A stretch of DNA of 64,000 nt from Synechococcus sp. CBW1108 (GCF_015840335.1 NZ_CP060395.1:2083277-2147276), one strand, 5' to 3'. Counted from the stretch's first letter, positions 16,711 to 26,176 are shown. Translations and numbers: made by a program. The notes: generated by a model not told the origin, from the letters alone.

Positions 16711-17376
16711 TTAAGCTTGTATTGGAATCCAACCAGCAAGTAGCTTCCAGCCCACAGGCCCCTCAGCCCACTCCTCTATCGGCGGGACCCAAGGTACACC
16801 GAGACTGATCACTGCATAGCCCTGCTGTCCAATGAATGTTCGAGCATTGAGCTGTTCAGTAAGTACGCAGTCTGTGACGCTGATTCCTCGAAGCTCAATA
16901 CCTTCGGCTGTGGCCAGCGTGGCTTTCCACTTGCCGCCGCTTTGATCAAAACTAATGCGCTGCACCTTGCGCAGCTCAAGAGTCGTGCGCTCCACGAGCG
17001 GCTTTGCCCCGATAATGTCGGGACGTGTGTACTTGGCGTGAGAATGCAGGATCCTGGCTGAGTTACAGAGGTAGGGTTGAAGATCTTTGACGCCAGCTAC
17101 ACTTAGTTTGGTCCAGGGTTTTGCCTCGATCCAGCGATTTTCTTTCGCGTGGCAGTAGTCAAACCCAGCAGGACCATCGTGAGCCAGATCCATCTGGATT
17201 AGATCCAGGGGTTGCGGCTCTTGGCCATTTACCTGACGTTCGCGAAGCGGCACCTCCCCTTTTGGGGTATGGCGGCTTACGGGGCGCACCCACTGCCCGG
17301 TACGCACGTCGATGCCGGCGATGCAGCGTTCGCCCTCCTTTTTAGAGTTGGCCAGACAGAGCACAGTAGTTTCCAT
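16711..17376 (-). CDS. dual OB-fold domain protein
   Basis: This 221-residue protein starts METTVLCLANSKKEGERCIA and has GIDVRTGQWVRPVSRHTPKG, a beginning typical of the dual OB-domain family that accompanies DUF488 genes. It is predominantly beta, with a second barrel around KVQRISFDQSGGKWKATLA. OB folds bind nucleic acids or nucleotides. It is the third gene after two DUF488 genes, with a 3-base gap, so the trio reads as one operon. No catalytic residues are evident. Confidence 0.7.
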   Translation of the reverse strand: METTVLCLANSKKEGERCIAGIDVRTGQWVRPVSRHTPKGEVPLRERQVNGQEPQPLDLIQMDLAHDGPAGFDYCHAKENRWIEAKPWTKLSVAGVKDLQPYLCNSARILHSHAKYTRPDIIGAKPLVERTTLELRKVQRISFDQSGGKWKATLATAEGIELRGISVTDCVLTEQLNARTFIGQQGYAVISLGVPWVPPIEEWAEGPVGWKLLAGWIPIQA

Positions 17377-17379
17377 CCC

Positions 17380-17829
17380 TCAGAGGTGCACGATCTCTAC
17401 TCCTCCTCCAAGATGATTCTTGAAGAACTCTGCTGCCAGCCTTCTGTGGCAATGGTGTGGAGTTGGCTCACTGCAAAGCAAGCAAGCCCCATCCAACATG
17501 TCGGCTGGAAAGAGCTCTTCAACATGGCGCTTGTCGATCAGATCGTTGTAAGCGTTGGCATATATATCCCAGCTGATCTCACCTTTTTTGTAGCTCTTTA
17601 GAATGTCGTCAGTAGGCGCAAGCTTCAGGGCATGATCATAGCTTACCCCCGCCACCTTTTCCAGGAAGAATGCAAGATCATCCTTCTTGGTGAATCCCGC
17701 TAGCTGCGAAACATTGTTCAGTCGCGTGTCCAGCACTTTATTTACGCCACTCTTCTGTATTAATTCAAAGAACTGTTTGGCATTCTTCTTGGTGAACCCA
17801 ATCGTGTAGAGCGTGATCTTCTTGCTCAT
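17380..17829 (-). CDS. DUF488 family protein (short form)
   Basis: This 149-residue protein has the DUF488 beginning LYTIGFTKKNAKQFFELIQ, the conserved VLDTRLNN and, near the end, the signature LLCSEPTPHHCHRRLAAEFF (LLCxExxPxxCHR). The Cys/His pair suggests a metal or nucleotide site, but no activity is established. It is the middle gene of the DUF488-DUF488-dual OB operon. Lys-rich and lower in GC than its DUF488 neighbour, so the two are not a recent duplication. Confidence 0.82.
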   Translation of the reverse strand: MSKKITLYTIGFTKKNAKQFFELIQKSGVNKVLDTRLNNVSQLAGFTKKDDLAFFLEKVAGVSYDHALKLAPTDDILKSYKKGEISWDIYANAYNDLIDKRHVEELFPADMLDGACLLCSEPTPHHCHRRLAAEFFKNHLGGGVEIVHL

Positions 17830-17838
17830 GGGAATGTC

Positions 17839-18486
17839 TCAGGCGGCAATCAGTGGTTTGGTGTAAGCAATCCGCCGCCCTTGTTGGCGGTAGGCCTCAT
17901 CAAGCTCGTCCTCTGGGCTGATTAGTCGGCCCTGAGTGACCTCGCGACCTAGAAGATCCAACTGGACATCTCCTCCTGAGACCTCCAAGATGCCGAGTCT
18001 CTGCAAGGCCCGGCGCATGCGGTGCTCAAGCTCCTGATGGCTCTCCAGTGATCCATCGCCAAGGATGTGCTGCACGTCCACCCCCCTGGCCTGAAGGTGC
18101 CGGCTTACCAGGATCGCCCGATGGCAAGTCAAGGGGTCCCGCTCTGCGCATAGCAGCGCCAGGGTCAGCCCTCGTCCAAGTCCCTTCAGCACCCGGCTCA
18201 GGCCTTGTTGGAAGGCTGGCAACTGAGCCACACGCTCATAGGCAGCCTGCAGCCCGTCGTAGGCCGATTCCTCCTCCCGCCTAGCGCCCAGCTCCTCTCC
18301 CAGAAACACATAGCGGATGCCGTGCTTGGGAAACTCCGCCTCAAGCTCAGGCCTGTTGAACTGGGGTAGGCGGCGGCTGTAAGGCATGGAGCGGACATCC
18401 GCCACCGCGTTGATGCCATGCAGCTGCAGCAGCCCCACCAGCTGGCTCAGGGTCTGGTTGGAGTGGCCCACCGTGTAGAGACGCAC
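17839..18486 (-). CDS. DUF488 family protein (long form)
   Basis: This 215-residue protein starts MRLYTVGHSNQTLSQLVGLL, followed by VADVRSMPYSRRLPQFN and the signature LLCAERDPLTCHRAILVSRH. A C-terminal extension of about 70 residues (LQARGVDVQHILGDGS onwards) is helical and charged. It is the first gene of the three-gene operon and stops 9 bases before the next start. Having two different DUF488 paralogues and an OB protein in one unit suggests a complex. Confidence 0.85.
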   Translation of the reverse strand: MRLYTVGHSNQTLSQLVGLLQLHGINAVADVRSMPYSRRLPQFNRPELEAEFPKHGIRYVFLGEELGARREEESAYDGLQAAYERVAQLPAFQQGLSRVLKGLGRGLTLALLCAERDPLTCHRAILVSRHLQARGVDVQHILGDGSLESHQELEHRMRRALQRLGILEVSGGDVQLDLLGREVTQGRLISPEDELDEAYRQQGRRIAYTKPLIAA

Positions 18487-18784
18487 GGGCTACAAGCTGC
18501 TCAGCCCCCCATTCTGTCAAAGAAGCCCCGGATCGAGCAGGGTCTTGCTGGTCCTTCAGTTGCGGACTGGCATCTCGGCGTCCCTGGCCTCAACTCGACT
18601 CCATGGGAAGCGTTGTGGTCAGTCATGGTGGGGCAGGCCACGGGGCTGGCGATCACGCCACACGGCCTGCCCCGGCTTGCGCACCGCGCAAGGGCTGACG
18701 CGAGTCGCTCCGCTGCGCTGCGCGCCCCTTGCGCGGCGCTGGCGGCGCCGGGGCTGAACGGCGGTGTCGTTCGCCAGCCCAGCC

Positions 18785-18997
18785 ATGGCCGCCACTCCCC
18801 TGGTCCGCGCCTGCCCGATCCGCATCATCTCGGTGCACCTGCTCGATGCCGCAGGCCAGCTGCTGCGGGTGCTGTTCCTCGATCGCGAGGGCCACATCAG
18901 CGCCGAGCCGCACTACGTGCCCCGGGCCGAGGCCCTGATCCTCGCCTCCAATCAGCAGCGGGTGCTTGGGCCCCAGGCCAGGGTGCAGGTCCTCTAA
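18785..18997 (+). CDS. small protein of unknown function, 70 residues
   Basis: The protein begins MAATPLVRACPIRIISVHLL and is followed by LFLDREGHISAEPHYVPRAE. It looks like a small beta-rich cytoplasmic protein with no Cys pair or membrane segment. I do not recognise a named family. It is isolated between the divergent DUF488 operon and the DUF6932 pair and is followed by a strong hairpin. Confidence 0.5.
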   Translation: MAATPLVRACPIRIISVHLLDAAGQLLRVLFLDREGHISAEPHYVPRAEALILASNQQRVLGPQARVQVL

Positions 18998-19012
18998 GGC
19001 CTCAGTGCCTCT

Positions 19013-19035
19013 CCCGGCTGGCACTGCCGGCCGGG
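19013..19035 (+). terminator. hairpin after the 70-residue gene, terminator-like
   Basis: A 10-bp stem (CCCGGCTGGC with GCCGGCCGGG, one G-T pair) closes a 3-base loop. It starts 16 bases after the stop. There is no T-run, so intrinsic termination would be weak. Confidence 0.45.
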
Positions 19036-19209
19036 ATTTCCCGGAACCCTGTCGGCTGGTTCCGTCTGGCGATCGGACTGGGTATAAACCGGGAGTACCT
19101 TCCGGCCGATGCTCAGTTACACCGCCGCCTCCCATCGTGGCAACGATGGCCCCATCAACGCCTGGGGCATCAGAGGGAGGCGCCCACGGGGAACCGGAGG
19201 CTGGTGAGC

Positions 19210-19668
19210 ATGCCAATCCCTGGGTTCAATCGGTATGGATTGCTACCTGATGGTGTTTACGGATGCACGATGTCAGAAGTGGAAGCAGCGCTGGCATGGA
19301 ATGAACAACGCCGCAGACTGACAGAGTCGCTGCAGGCATTTATCAGAGATGAGCTCATAGATCGCTTCACAACCATTCCGCCACTTGTGCTCGATGGCAG
19401 CTATGTCACCTCAGAAGAACACCCAGCCAATATCAACCTTGTGATTGAGCTGCAGGGCCTACCAAGTGATCAGCAATGGGAGGGCCAAATGCTGTACGTG
19501 CGCAATGCCGAGCTCTTTGGCGCTTACAACATTGACATGCGGCCCAGTCTGGAGAAGCTTGACCAGGACTTTGTCAGCTATTTCCGCTCCTGGGATCCCA
19601 GAAAGGCTCTTGAAAAAGAACTTGACTGCAAGCTCGTCAAGAAAGGGCTGCTGAGGTTGATGTCATGA
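19210..19668 (+). CDS. DUF6932-type protein, putative nucleotidyltransferase fold
   Basis: The ATG at 19210 gives 152 residues; the frame is open much further upstream, but that part is low-complexity. The beginning IPGFNRYGLLPDGVYGCTMS and the following NEQRRRLTESLQAF match the DUF6932 pattern. LVLDGSYVTSEEHPANI resembles the DGS motif of minimal nucleotidyltransferases, but the paired acidic residues after it (usually DxD) read NIN, so catalysis is doubtful. The stop overlaps the next start as ATGA. Confidence 0.7.
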   Translation: MPIPGFNRYGLLPDGVYGCTMSEVEAALAWNEQRRRLTESLQAFIRDELIDRFTTIPPLVLDGSYVTSEEHPANINLVIELQGLPSDQQWEGQMLYVRNAELFGAYNIDMRPSLEKLDQDFVSYFRSWDPRKALEKELDCKLVKKGLLRLMS

Positions 19669-20675
19669 GCAGCTGGATCGACATTGTCGAGGGCAAAGCC
19701 CGCATCATCCACCGCGAGCTCTTGGCAGCGCGAGAGCTGGCGGTGGAGCTGGGCAAGGACCCGGAGCTGATCAGCACACCGTATTTCGAGCTGCTTGCCA
19801 GGCTCTATCGAGACGAGTTCCCCTACGCATCACTGGCAGATCACGCCGATCTGGTTGCTCGTTTCACAGGGCCAGGTGTGATGACCCACGAGCCACCGAT
19901 TTCTCTTGTCACCGGTGCCTTCTCAAAGCTGCGCACCCAGATCCAGAAGATCGCCAAATCAATCGCTGGCCTCAGCGAGGAGAAGCGAGTTCGCTGGCCG
20001 GCAGACCTGGATCCGTATCTTTCAGGGCTTGCCTATGGAAGCCTGGTCGTGGGAATGCGGGTCCCGAGGCCAGATGATGTTGGCGCCCAGGGGCAACTGG
20101 TTCTTGAGGGAGTGACCGATGGGCTCTACGAAGCTGTCCGAGAGGCGGTGTGCAGCCTTCCTCTGATTCCCAGGCTCATCAAGGATGAAGCCGTCAGCGA
20201 AGACGTCTATTCCCTGTTCCCAGACCCAGCTGTTCGTGACACCGTGATGGTGGCAGCTCAGAAACTTGCTCCCACTCCCAGAAGCAAGGCCATCACGGAG
20301 TTGTTCCTCAGCTGTCCTGGGCAAAGCCAGGAGACACCTGCCGCACTGACGCGCGAGAGCGGCAAGATCCTTCAACGGTCCTTGGATCAGGCCTCAGGGC
20401 AGCGCTTCCGGGGGACTGATTCCTTCGAAGGGGTGGTACGAGAGATCGACCTGGATGCCCTGCGCTTCGAGATCCGAGGAGCCCGATATCAGCGCGGGAT
20501 CCGCTGCATCTACGACGAAAAGCACAAAGGACAGGCGCGCGAGATTCTGGACTGCACCGTCCGGGTCAGCGGTAGCTACGAGGCCGCTGCTGATGAACAA
20601 CCCAGGCTTGTGGCGGTGGAATCCATCGAGATCCTCAAGCGGCCGGCAAAGCAAATGGACCTGCTGGGGCAGTGA
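19665..20675 (+). CDS. unrecognised 336-residue partner of the DUF6932 protein
   Basis: Not recognised by motif. Residues 1-60 are helical (WIDIVEGKARIIHRELLAAR), the middle is mixed, and the last 110 residues are beta-rich (FEGVVREIDLDALRFEIRGA, then RVSGSYEAA). The C-terminal block recalls DUF-type OB or SH3-like domains that read REIDLDxxRFEIR in phage-associated proteins. Overlap with the DUF6932 gene shows joint translation. A toxin-antitoxin or defence pair is a possible reading, without direct evidence. Confidence 0.65.
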   Translation: MSSWIDIVEGKARIIHRELLAARELAVELGKDPELISTPYFELLARLYRDEFPYASLADHADLVARFTGPGVMTHEPPISLVTGAFSKLRTQIQKIAKSIAGLSEEKRVRWPADLDPYLSGLAYGSLVVGMRVPRPDDVGAQGQLVLEGVTDGLYEAVREAVCSLPLIPRLIKDEAVSEDVYSLFPDPAVRDTVMVAAQKLAPTPRSKAITELFLSCPGQSQETPAALTRESGKILQRSLDQASGQRFRGTDSFEGVVREIDLDALRFEIRGARYQRGIRCIYDEKHKGQAREILDCTVRVSGSYEAAADEQPRLVAVESIEILKRPAKQMDLLGQ

Positions 20676-21260
20676 GCTCCGTAGAGGGACACCCACTCGC
20701 CGAATCTCGGCTCAGCTGAGCCCCACATACACCGGCTGGAACCACTGCATCCGCCGGCTCTGGCGTTTCTCGCCATGCAGGACGGTGTGCCAGTGGCCTC
20801 GGCGCCAGTGGGGCAGGCGAGAGGTGTTGCCGCTACTGCTGCTGGAAGGATCACCCAATGGTGCCTGGGAGCTAGATGCAGTGCACCGAGGCTGGCTATT
20901 GGGATCAGATGCACTGTGCCCGGAGAAAGCCGATATGCGGCGGGCATTACGTATGGCAGCCATTGAGGCCAGGCTTCTATGCAGTATCTGCATGAATTCC
21001 AGATTTCATGCTTCGGCTGTCTCATGCGGGGGCATGGGGGATGGCCGCGCAGCTTTTCCGGGGCAAGATATGAGGATCAAACCAGTCGAACTCCCATATT
21101 CGCTAGGATAGTGCCCGCAATACAATGAATGCACCCATCGCCAAAGGTCTCTGTCGATCCGGGCCTGACGGACTGGACATCCTTTCACAGATTCTCATGA
21201 GCCGGGCTCAAGGCGGTCAGTACAGCAATAGCGAGTCTTATAAAAAAGCAGGAACTCTCG
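20676..21260. other. 585-bp gap, no supported gene
   Basis: One frame on each strand is open for most of this stretch, but both translations are Arg/Ser/Cys-rich and unlike a folded protein. The last 60 bases are A-rich and include the AGGA ribosome-binding site of the Z1 gene. Confidence 0.45.
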
Positions 21261-22703
21261 GTGGATGACATCAAGGGGATTGTTGACAATCTCAAATCCA
21301 TGCACGCTGTTGAGGCCATAGGGGTCCAAGCAGCTGGTAAGAAATTCAAGGCGCAACTCTCTCCACTGTCAGAAGAGCTTGAGAGACGGATAGATAGAGC
21401 GGTAGCTGAACTTGAGCGGCAGGAGCAACAGGTCATCACACTTTATCCCGCTCCGATAGTCACAGCAGGCAAGCAGGTTCGTTGGTACCTTGGGCCGACT
21501 GAGAGTTCTTCACCCAACTGGAATGCATACCGTGAGCACCTCAGGCGAAAGGGATGGAGTACTGAAGTCATTCAATCCATTGACAGGGCATCAACGAAGA
21601 TCACGAACGAACTTCTCTGTCCGAATGGCTCGAGAGAGGATCGTTTTCAGGGACTTGTTCTGGGGTATGTCCAGAGTGGAAAAACGGCGAGCATGGCTGC
21701 TGCGATTGCAAAGGCCGCAGACAGCGGTTATCGCATGGTGATCGTTTTAGCAGGCATGACAAACGTGCTCAGACAGCAGACTCAGGTCAGGTTGTTGTCT
21801 GACGTCGTCAGCCACAATCCTTCGCTGTGGCTTGAAGGAACGACGGTCGAGAGTGACTTCAAGCCTGGAAGCGCTCCGAAGCTGCCAACAGCCGGACGTG
21901 GGAAATGCTCTCTTTTCGTGGTGAAGAAAAATGCGGCTGTTCTCAGAAGACTCAAGAAAGCACTCAACAAGCTTTCTGAGATCGAGCGAAAAAGCCTGCC
22001 GACGCTCATCATCGACGACGAGTGCGATCTGGCAAGTATCAACACTGCAGCCTACCGAAGCTCAGTCACCAGAATCAACGGGCTGATCCGTGATCTCTGC
22101 GAAAAACTACCTAAGGTCACCTACGTCGGTTACACAGCGACGCCATACGCGAATGTGCTGATGGCTGAGACCTCGGTGGATGGAAGTCGAGATCTCTACC
22201 CAAGTGAGTTCATCATTTCACTGGATGAGCCCGAGGGGTATTTCGGCGCACGGAGGCTCTTTGGCGATGATACTGATGCCGAAAGAGATACCGAACTCCC
22301 GTATATCCGAAGAGTACCCGAGGAAGACCGTACCAATCTTCAACCGCCTTCGCGAAAGGATCGAGAAACATTCGCCGCAGGGCTGACGTCGAGTCTCAGC
22401 GACGCCTGCGACTGGTTTCTGCTTTCCCTTGCAGCAAGAAGAGCCCGCGGGCAAGCGCAGTCGCATTGCTGCATGCTCATTCATACCACGATCTATGCGG
22501 CCTGCCATCGGCAGATCCGTCGGATGATCGAGCGTGCATGGCTGATACCGACACGTGAAGCGCTACGAAACAACGATCAGGAAAGGATCGGGCAGCTGCA
22601 AGCCATGTGGGAACGAGAATCCTCAGTGCTTGATAGCGACAGGCGTGCCGATCTCGATTGTCCTGAAGAACCTGAGAGTTTTGACAAGCTCACTGCATTC
22701 CTA
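21261..22703 (+). pseudogene. Z1-domain ATPase, truncated by an insertion sequence
   Basis: A GTG start with AGGA 8 bases upstream opens 481 codons of a superfamily-2-like Z1 protein. The Walker A is VLGYVQSGKTAS, the Walker B LIIDDECDLAS, and the helicase-like motif VGYTATPYANVLM follows. Known family members are much longer and occur in restriction-like operons with MORC-type ATPases and AIPR proteins. Here the frame hits the IS5-like element at 22704 and stops at 22715. No continuation is found on the far side of the element, so the C-terminal half and any partners were lost. Confidence 0.8.
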
Positions 22704-22757
22704 AGAGTTTGCTGAAAAACCAGGCGTGCGCGAAAATGGGTAAACCGCCCAGTCCAG

Positions 22758-23897
22758 ATGCGAGGTCACCGGGAGCGCAGCGGCTCCCTGTTCTCCTACG
22801 TGTCGATCGAGGAGCGGATCCCAGCCAGCCATCCGCTGCGGCGGATCCGGAAATTGGCGGATCAGGCGCTCGATCGGCTCAATCCCACCTTTTGCGCGCT
22901 CTACGCCGCAGAAGGCCGGCCCTCGGTGCCGCCTGAGCAACTGCTGCTGGCCTCGCTGCTGCAGGCGTTCTACGGCATCCGCTCGGAGCGGCTTTTGCTG
23001 GAGCAGCTGCACTACAACCTGCTGTTCCGCTGGTTTGTGGGCCTGAGTCCGGACGATCCGATCTGGCACCCCACCACGTTTACCAAGAATCGCGAGCGGC
23101 TTCTCAATGACGACGTCATGGGGCGTTTCCTCGAGAAGCTGATGGGTGGTCCCGAGGTCAAGCCGCTGCTCAGCGACGAGCACTTCTCAGTGGATGGCAC
23201 CCTGCTGCAGGCCTGGGCCTCCCATGCCTCGCGGGAGCGGATCGACGGTCAGGAGGACCCACCGCCCCCGCCGTCAGGCCCGGGCGAGGGTTTTGGCGCT
23301 CCAAAGCCCGGCAAGAAGCGGGCGAAAGGCGATTTCCGAGGCATCAAGCTCAGCAACAAGACCCACCGCTCCGGCAGTGATCCCGACGCCTTGCTGGCCC
23401 GGAAATCCAACGCCCACCCGGCTCAACCGAGCTACCGGGGTCATGTGCTTATGGACAACCGCCATGCCCTGATCGTCGATTGCAAGGTCACGCAAGCCAC
23501 GGGCACCGGGGAGCGGGATGCCGCCAAAGCCATGGCCGCGGATCGTCCCGGTGCCCACCAGAAAACCATCGGTGCCGACAAGAACTACGACACCAGGGGC
23601 TTTGTCGCCGAGATGCGCCGCATCGGCGTGACGCCGCACGTGGCGCAGAACACCGCCCGCTCTGGTGGTTCCGCCATCGATGGCCGCACCACCCGCCACG
23701 AGGGCTACGCCAAGTCGATCAACGCCCGCCGCGGCATCGAGAAGGTGTTCGGCTGGATCAAACAGTGGGGCGGTCTGCGCCAGTTCAAACTGCGCGGTGC
23801 CGAAAAGGTCGGCGCGGTGTTTGGCCTGCACGTGATCGCCTACAACCTGATCCGGCTGGGCAACCTGCTCAAACCGGCAATGGTGGAGGCTGCATGA
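22758..23897 (+). CDS. IS5/IS1182-like transposase
   Basis: This 379-residue protein has an N-terminal DUF772 domain (FSYVSIEERIPASHPLRRIR; RPSVPPEQLLLASLLQAFYG; NLLFRWFVGLSPDDPIW). The DDE core includes SVDGTLLQAWASH (first Asp), IGADKNYDTRGFV (second Asp) and ARRGIEKVFGWIKQWGG (Glu). A Pro-rich insert near residue 165 is usual in the group. The frame is intact, so the element may be active. Confidence 0.88.
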   Translation: MRGHRERSGSLFSYVSIEERIPASHPLRRIRKLADQALDRLNPTFCALYAAEGRPSVPPEQLLLASLLQAFYGIRSERLLLEQLHYNLLFRWFVGLSPDDPIWHPTTFTKNRERLLNDDVMGRFLEKLMGGPEVKPLLSDEHFSVDGTLLQAWASHASRERIDGQEDPPPPPSGPGEGFGAPKPGKKRAKGDFRGIKLSNKTHRSGSDPDALLARKSNAHPAQPSYRGHVLMDNRHALIVDCKVTQATGTGERDAAKAMAADRPGAHQKTIGADKNYDTRGFVAEMRRIGVTPHVAQNTARSGGSAIDGRTTRHEGYAKSINARRGIEKVFGWIKQWGGLRQFKLRGAEKVGAVFGLHVIAYNLIRLGNLLKPAMVEAA

Positions 23898-24081
23898 ACA
23901 GGCAGTTGCCCAGAGGTGTGCCAATGAGGCGGCTTCCAGGAAGCCCCAACGGGGCAAATCGCCTGAAATCTGGCGTTCAGAACCGCTTAATCAGCGAAAT
24001 CCAGCCCGAACAGCGAGTAATCAGATCGCGAGAGGGAGGAACGCAGCCTGCGTCCCCTGCAGTGGTGTAATTCCCCTGGGC

Positions 24082-24108
24082 CTCAGCCCCGGCGTAGCCG
24101 GGGCTGAG
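24082..24108. repeat. 12-bp perfect hairpin before the IS256-type gene
   Basis: CTCAGCCCCGGC and GCCGGGGCTGAG pair around the loop GTA. It lies about 150 bp upstream of the IS256-type transposase and could block read-through transcription into the transposase, as outward terminators do in many elements. Confidence 0.6.
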
Positions 24109-24257
24109 CGTCCGCACCTCAAGCGATCGGCTCAGCGGCTGGCGTTGCAAGGGGCGGGGCACCCCGCGAATTCAGCGCCTCGGGCGCTGGATTCGTGGGG
24201 ACCCCGGGTGGGCAGGCCCGTTTCCCTGGTTCGAGTACCACCTCAACCAGACGAACC

Positions 24258-25484
24258 ATGCCCACGACCCATGTTGCCTCAGCTGAACTGGCCTCGCTAC
24301 TGGACGGCAGCAGTGCTGGGGAGCTGATCCCCGAGCTGGCCCGCTACGGCCTGCAGCAGCTGATCGAACTGGAGGCCTCCGCTGTGGTCGGTGCCGATCG
24401 CCATGAGCGCAGCGAGGAGCGGACCAACTACCGCAACGGCTAACGGCCACGCACCCTGACCACCCAGCTTGGGGATCTGGCGCTGCAGATCCCCAAGCTG
24501 CGGGCCGGCAGCTTCATCCCCTCGATCCTCGAGCCCCGCCGCCGGATCGATCAGGCCCTCTATGCGGTGATCATGGAGGCCTACATCGGTGGGGTCTCCA
24601 CCCGCAAGGTCGATTCCCTGGTGGCGGCGTTGGGCTCCCAGAGCGGCATCTCCAAGTCCCAGGTGAGCCGTATCTGTCAGGACATCGACGTGCAGGTGCA
24701 AGCGTTCCTGAACCGGCCGCTGGAGAGCAGCGGCTACGCCTACGTCTACCTCGATGCCACCTACCTCAATGGTCGGCTGGGCAAGGCTCAGCAGGTCTGC
24801 TCCCGCGCTGTCGTCGTTGCCATGGGGGTGAACGAGGACGGGCGCCGTGAGTTGCTGGGCCTCAAGGTAGGCAACAGCGAGAGCGAGCCCTTCTGGGCAG
24901 AGTTCATCTCCCACCTCAAGGAGCGGGGCCTGGGTGGCGTCAAGCTGGTGATCTCTGATGCCCACAGCGGCCTCACCAAGGCGATCCGCAGGCAATTGCA
25001 GGGCTGCGTCTGGCAGCGCTGCCGGGTGCACTTTGCCCGCAACCTGCTGCAGCAGGTGCCAAAAGCTCACCAGGGCATGGTCACCGCCGCCCTGCGATCG
25101 GTATTTGCCCAGGAGAGCGCAGAGGAGATCGAGTCACGCTGGGATGATCTGGCCGCCTCGTTGGCCGAGCGCTTCCCCAAGGCCGCTGCACTGATGCACG
25201 AGGCCAAGGAGGACGTGCTGGCCTTCCGCCACTTCCCCAAGGACCACTGGCGCAAGATCTGGAGCACCAACCTGCTGGAGCGGGTCAATGAAGAAATTAA
25301 ACGCCGTACCAGGGTCGTGGACATCTTTCCCAATGACGCCGCCATTACCCGCCTGGTGGGTGCGGTGCTGTTGGAGCAGCACGAGCACTGGCAGCTTGAG
25401 GGCGGCCGCATGGTCTCCGCCGAAAGCATGGCGGCCATCCCCGAGCTGGGCGACACCGCTGCACTGCAGGCCGCCGGCGCCTGA
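24258..25484 (+). pseudogene. IS256-family transposase with a premature stop codon
   Basis: The frame reads through RTNYRNG, then TAA at 24441-24443, then RPRTLTTQLGDLALQIPKLR. Relatives have Tyr at that point, so one base change made the stop. The rest is intact: DDE parts are YLDATYLNGRLG, VISDAHSGLTKAI and STNLLERVNEEIKRRTRVV. Reinitiation at the ATG 24567 would give a 305-residue protein lacking the N-terminal DNA-binding region. Transposition is probably lost. Confidence 0.85.
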
Positions 25485-25507
25485 GAGCCGCAGGACCCAA
25501 GGCCCCA

Positions 25508-25555
25508 GGTGATCAAGGCTGCAGCGCCCCATAGGGCGCAGCGGCCTTGATCACC
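25508..25555. terminator. long imperfect hairpin after the IS256-type transposase
   Basis: Two 22-base arms (outer GGTGATCAAGGC) pair with two mismatches around a 4-base loop. It begins 24 bases after the transposase stop. It may be a bidirectional terminator of the element; no T-run follows. Confidence 0.55.
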
Positions 25556-25688
25556 GCCCGGGGGCCGATCACTGAACCACTGGCAGCACAAACCACCACA
25601 GCTCACAACACATCCGCGCTCGGACGAAAGACTTGACAAGTCAATCGTCCTGATTCAACGTGAAACAACGAGGTGTATCTGCACCTCC

Positions 25689-25709
25689 GGAATGAAAGCT
25701 TTTCATTCC
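25689..25709. repeat. 9-bp hairpin GGAATGAAA/TTTCATTCC
   Basis: The arms flank the loop GCT. It lies in the non-coding tail of the IS5-like element, about 100 bp from its right end. Function unknown. Confidence 0.45.
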
Positions 25710-25809
25710 ACCCTGTTCACCCTCTGATCAGGGCATTCGGGCCTCCGGTTTTACATCACGCAAAGGGACGCGGCCGGAACGCAGCGTTTCTGACGGTTCC
25801 GCAAACTCT

Positions 25810-26176
25810 TAAGGCCAGCGCAGCTCGAGGCCGCACGTAGCTGGCGGCCTTGCCCCACCCACTACCGCCTGGTCGGGTTCCATTGCCCCTTCTGCTCGCT
25901 TGCCAGCTGGAAGTAGAGCAGCGACCTGCTTGCTCCAGCCGCTCGCTCCCGCTCGGGCATTCCGCAAAGGCCCGTGCCCGCTGCGGAACCTGGCAGCTGC
26001 AGAGAGCGGAACGGCAGCTACAGCCGCTCCTGCCTGGTCGGGCTTCCGTTTGCCTAGACGCCCATTCAGCACCTCAGCTGGGTGGAGGGGACCATCGGGT
26101 CTGCAAAACCGCTCTCCAGTTTTTCCCGCTTCTCGGGGAGTCAGGTGCGCGTTCTTTGCATCACAGCGATGTTCCC
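25810..26176. other. 367-bp fragment between two insertion sequences, no supported gene
   Basis: No frame here continues the Z1 gene or matches a recognisable family. The last bases before the IS21 copy read ATGTTCCC; after the element and its duplication are removed, this joins a short frame starting MFPLSTTMQSLIDAWEEA on the right side, so IS21 copy 2 may have hit a small gene. Confidence 0.4.

Larger units (their letters stand above)
22704..25809 (+). mobile_element. IS5/IS1182-like element carrying a nested IS256-type element
   Basis: The ends are inverted repeats: AGAGTTTGCTGAAAAAC at the left and, reading inward from the right, AGAGTTTGCGGAACCGT. The dinucleotide TA lies on both outer sides. 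The first gene (22758-23897) is the IS5/IS1182-like transposase. The 24258-25484 gene is an IS256-type transposase that must have arrived inside the first element. The exact ends of the inner element were not resolved. Confidence 0.75.

Noticed and set aside
18418-19209. N-terminal extension of the DUF6932 frame by 264 codons.
   Set aside because: The extension is Arg/Pro/Ala-rich and overlaps another plausible gene; the DUF6932 start motif lies at the chosen ATG.
20455-21111. A 218-codon frame after the DUF6932 partner gene.
   Set aside because: Its first third is the shifted frame of the preceding gene and the rest is Arg/Cys/Trp-rich without recognisable motifs.
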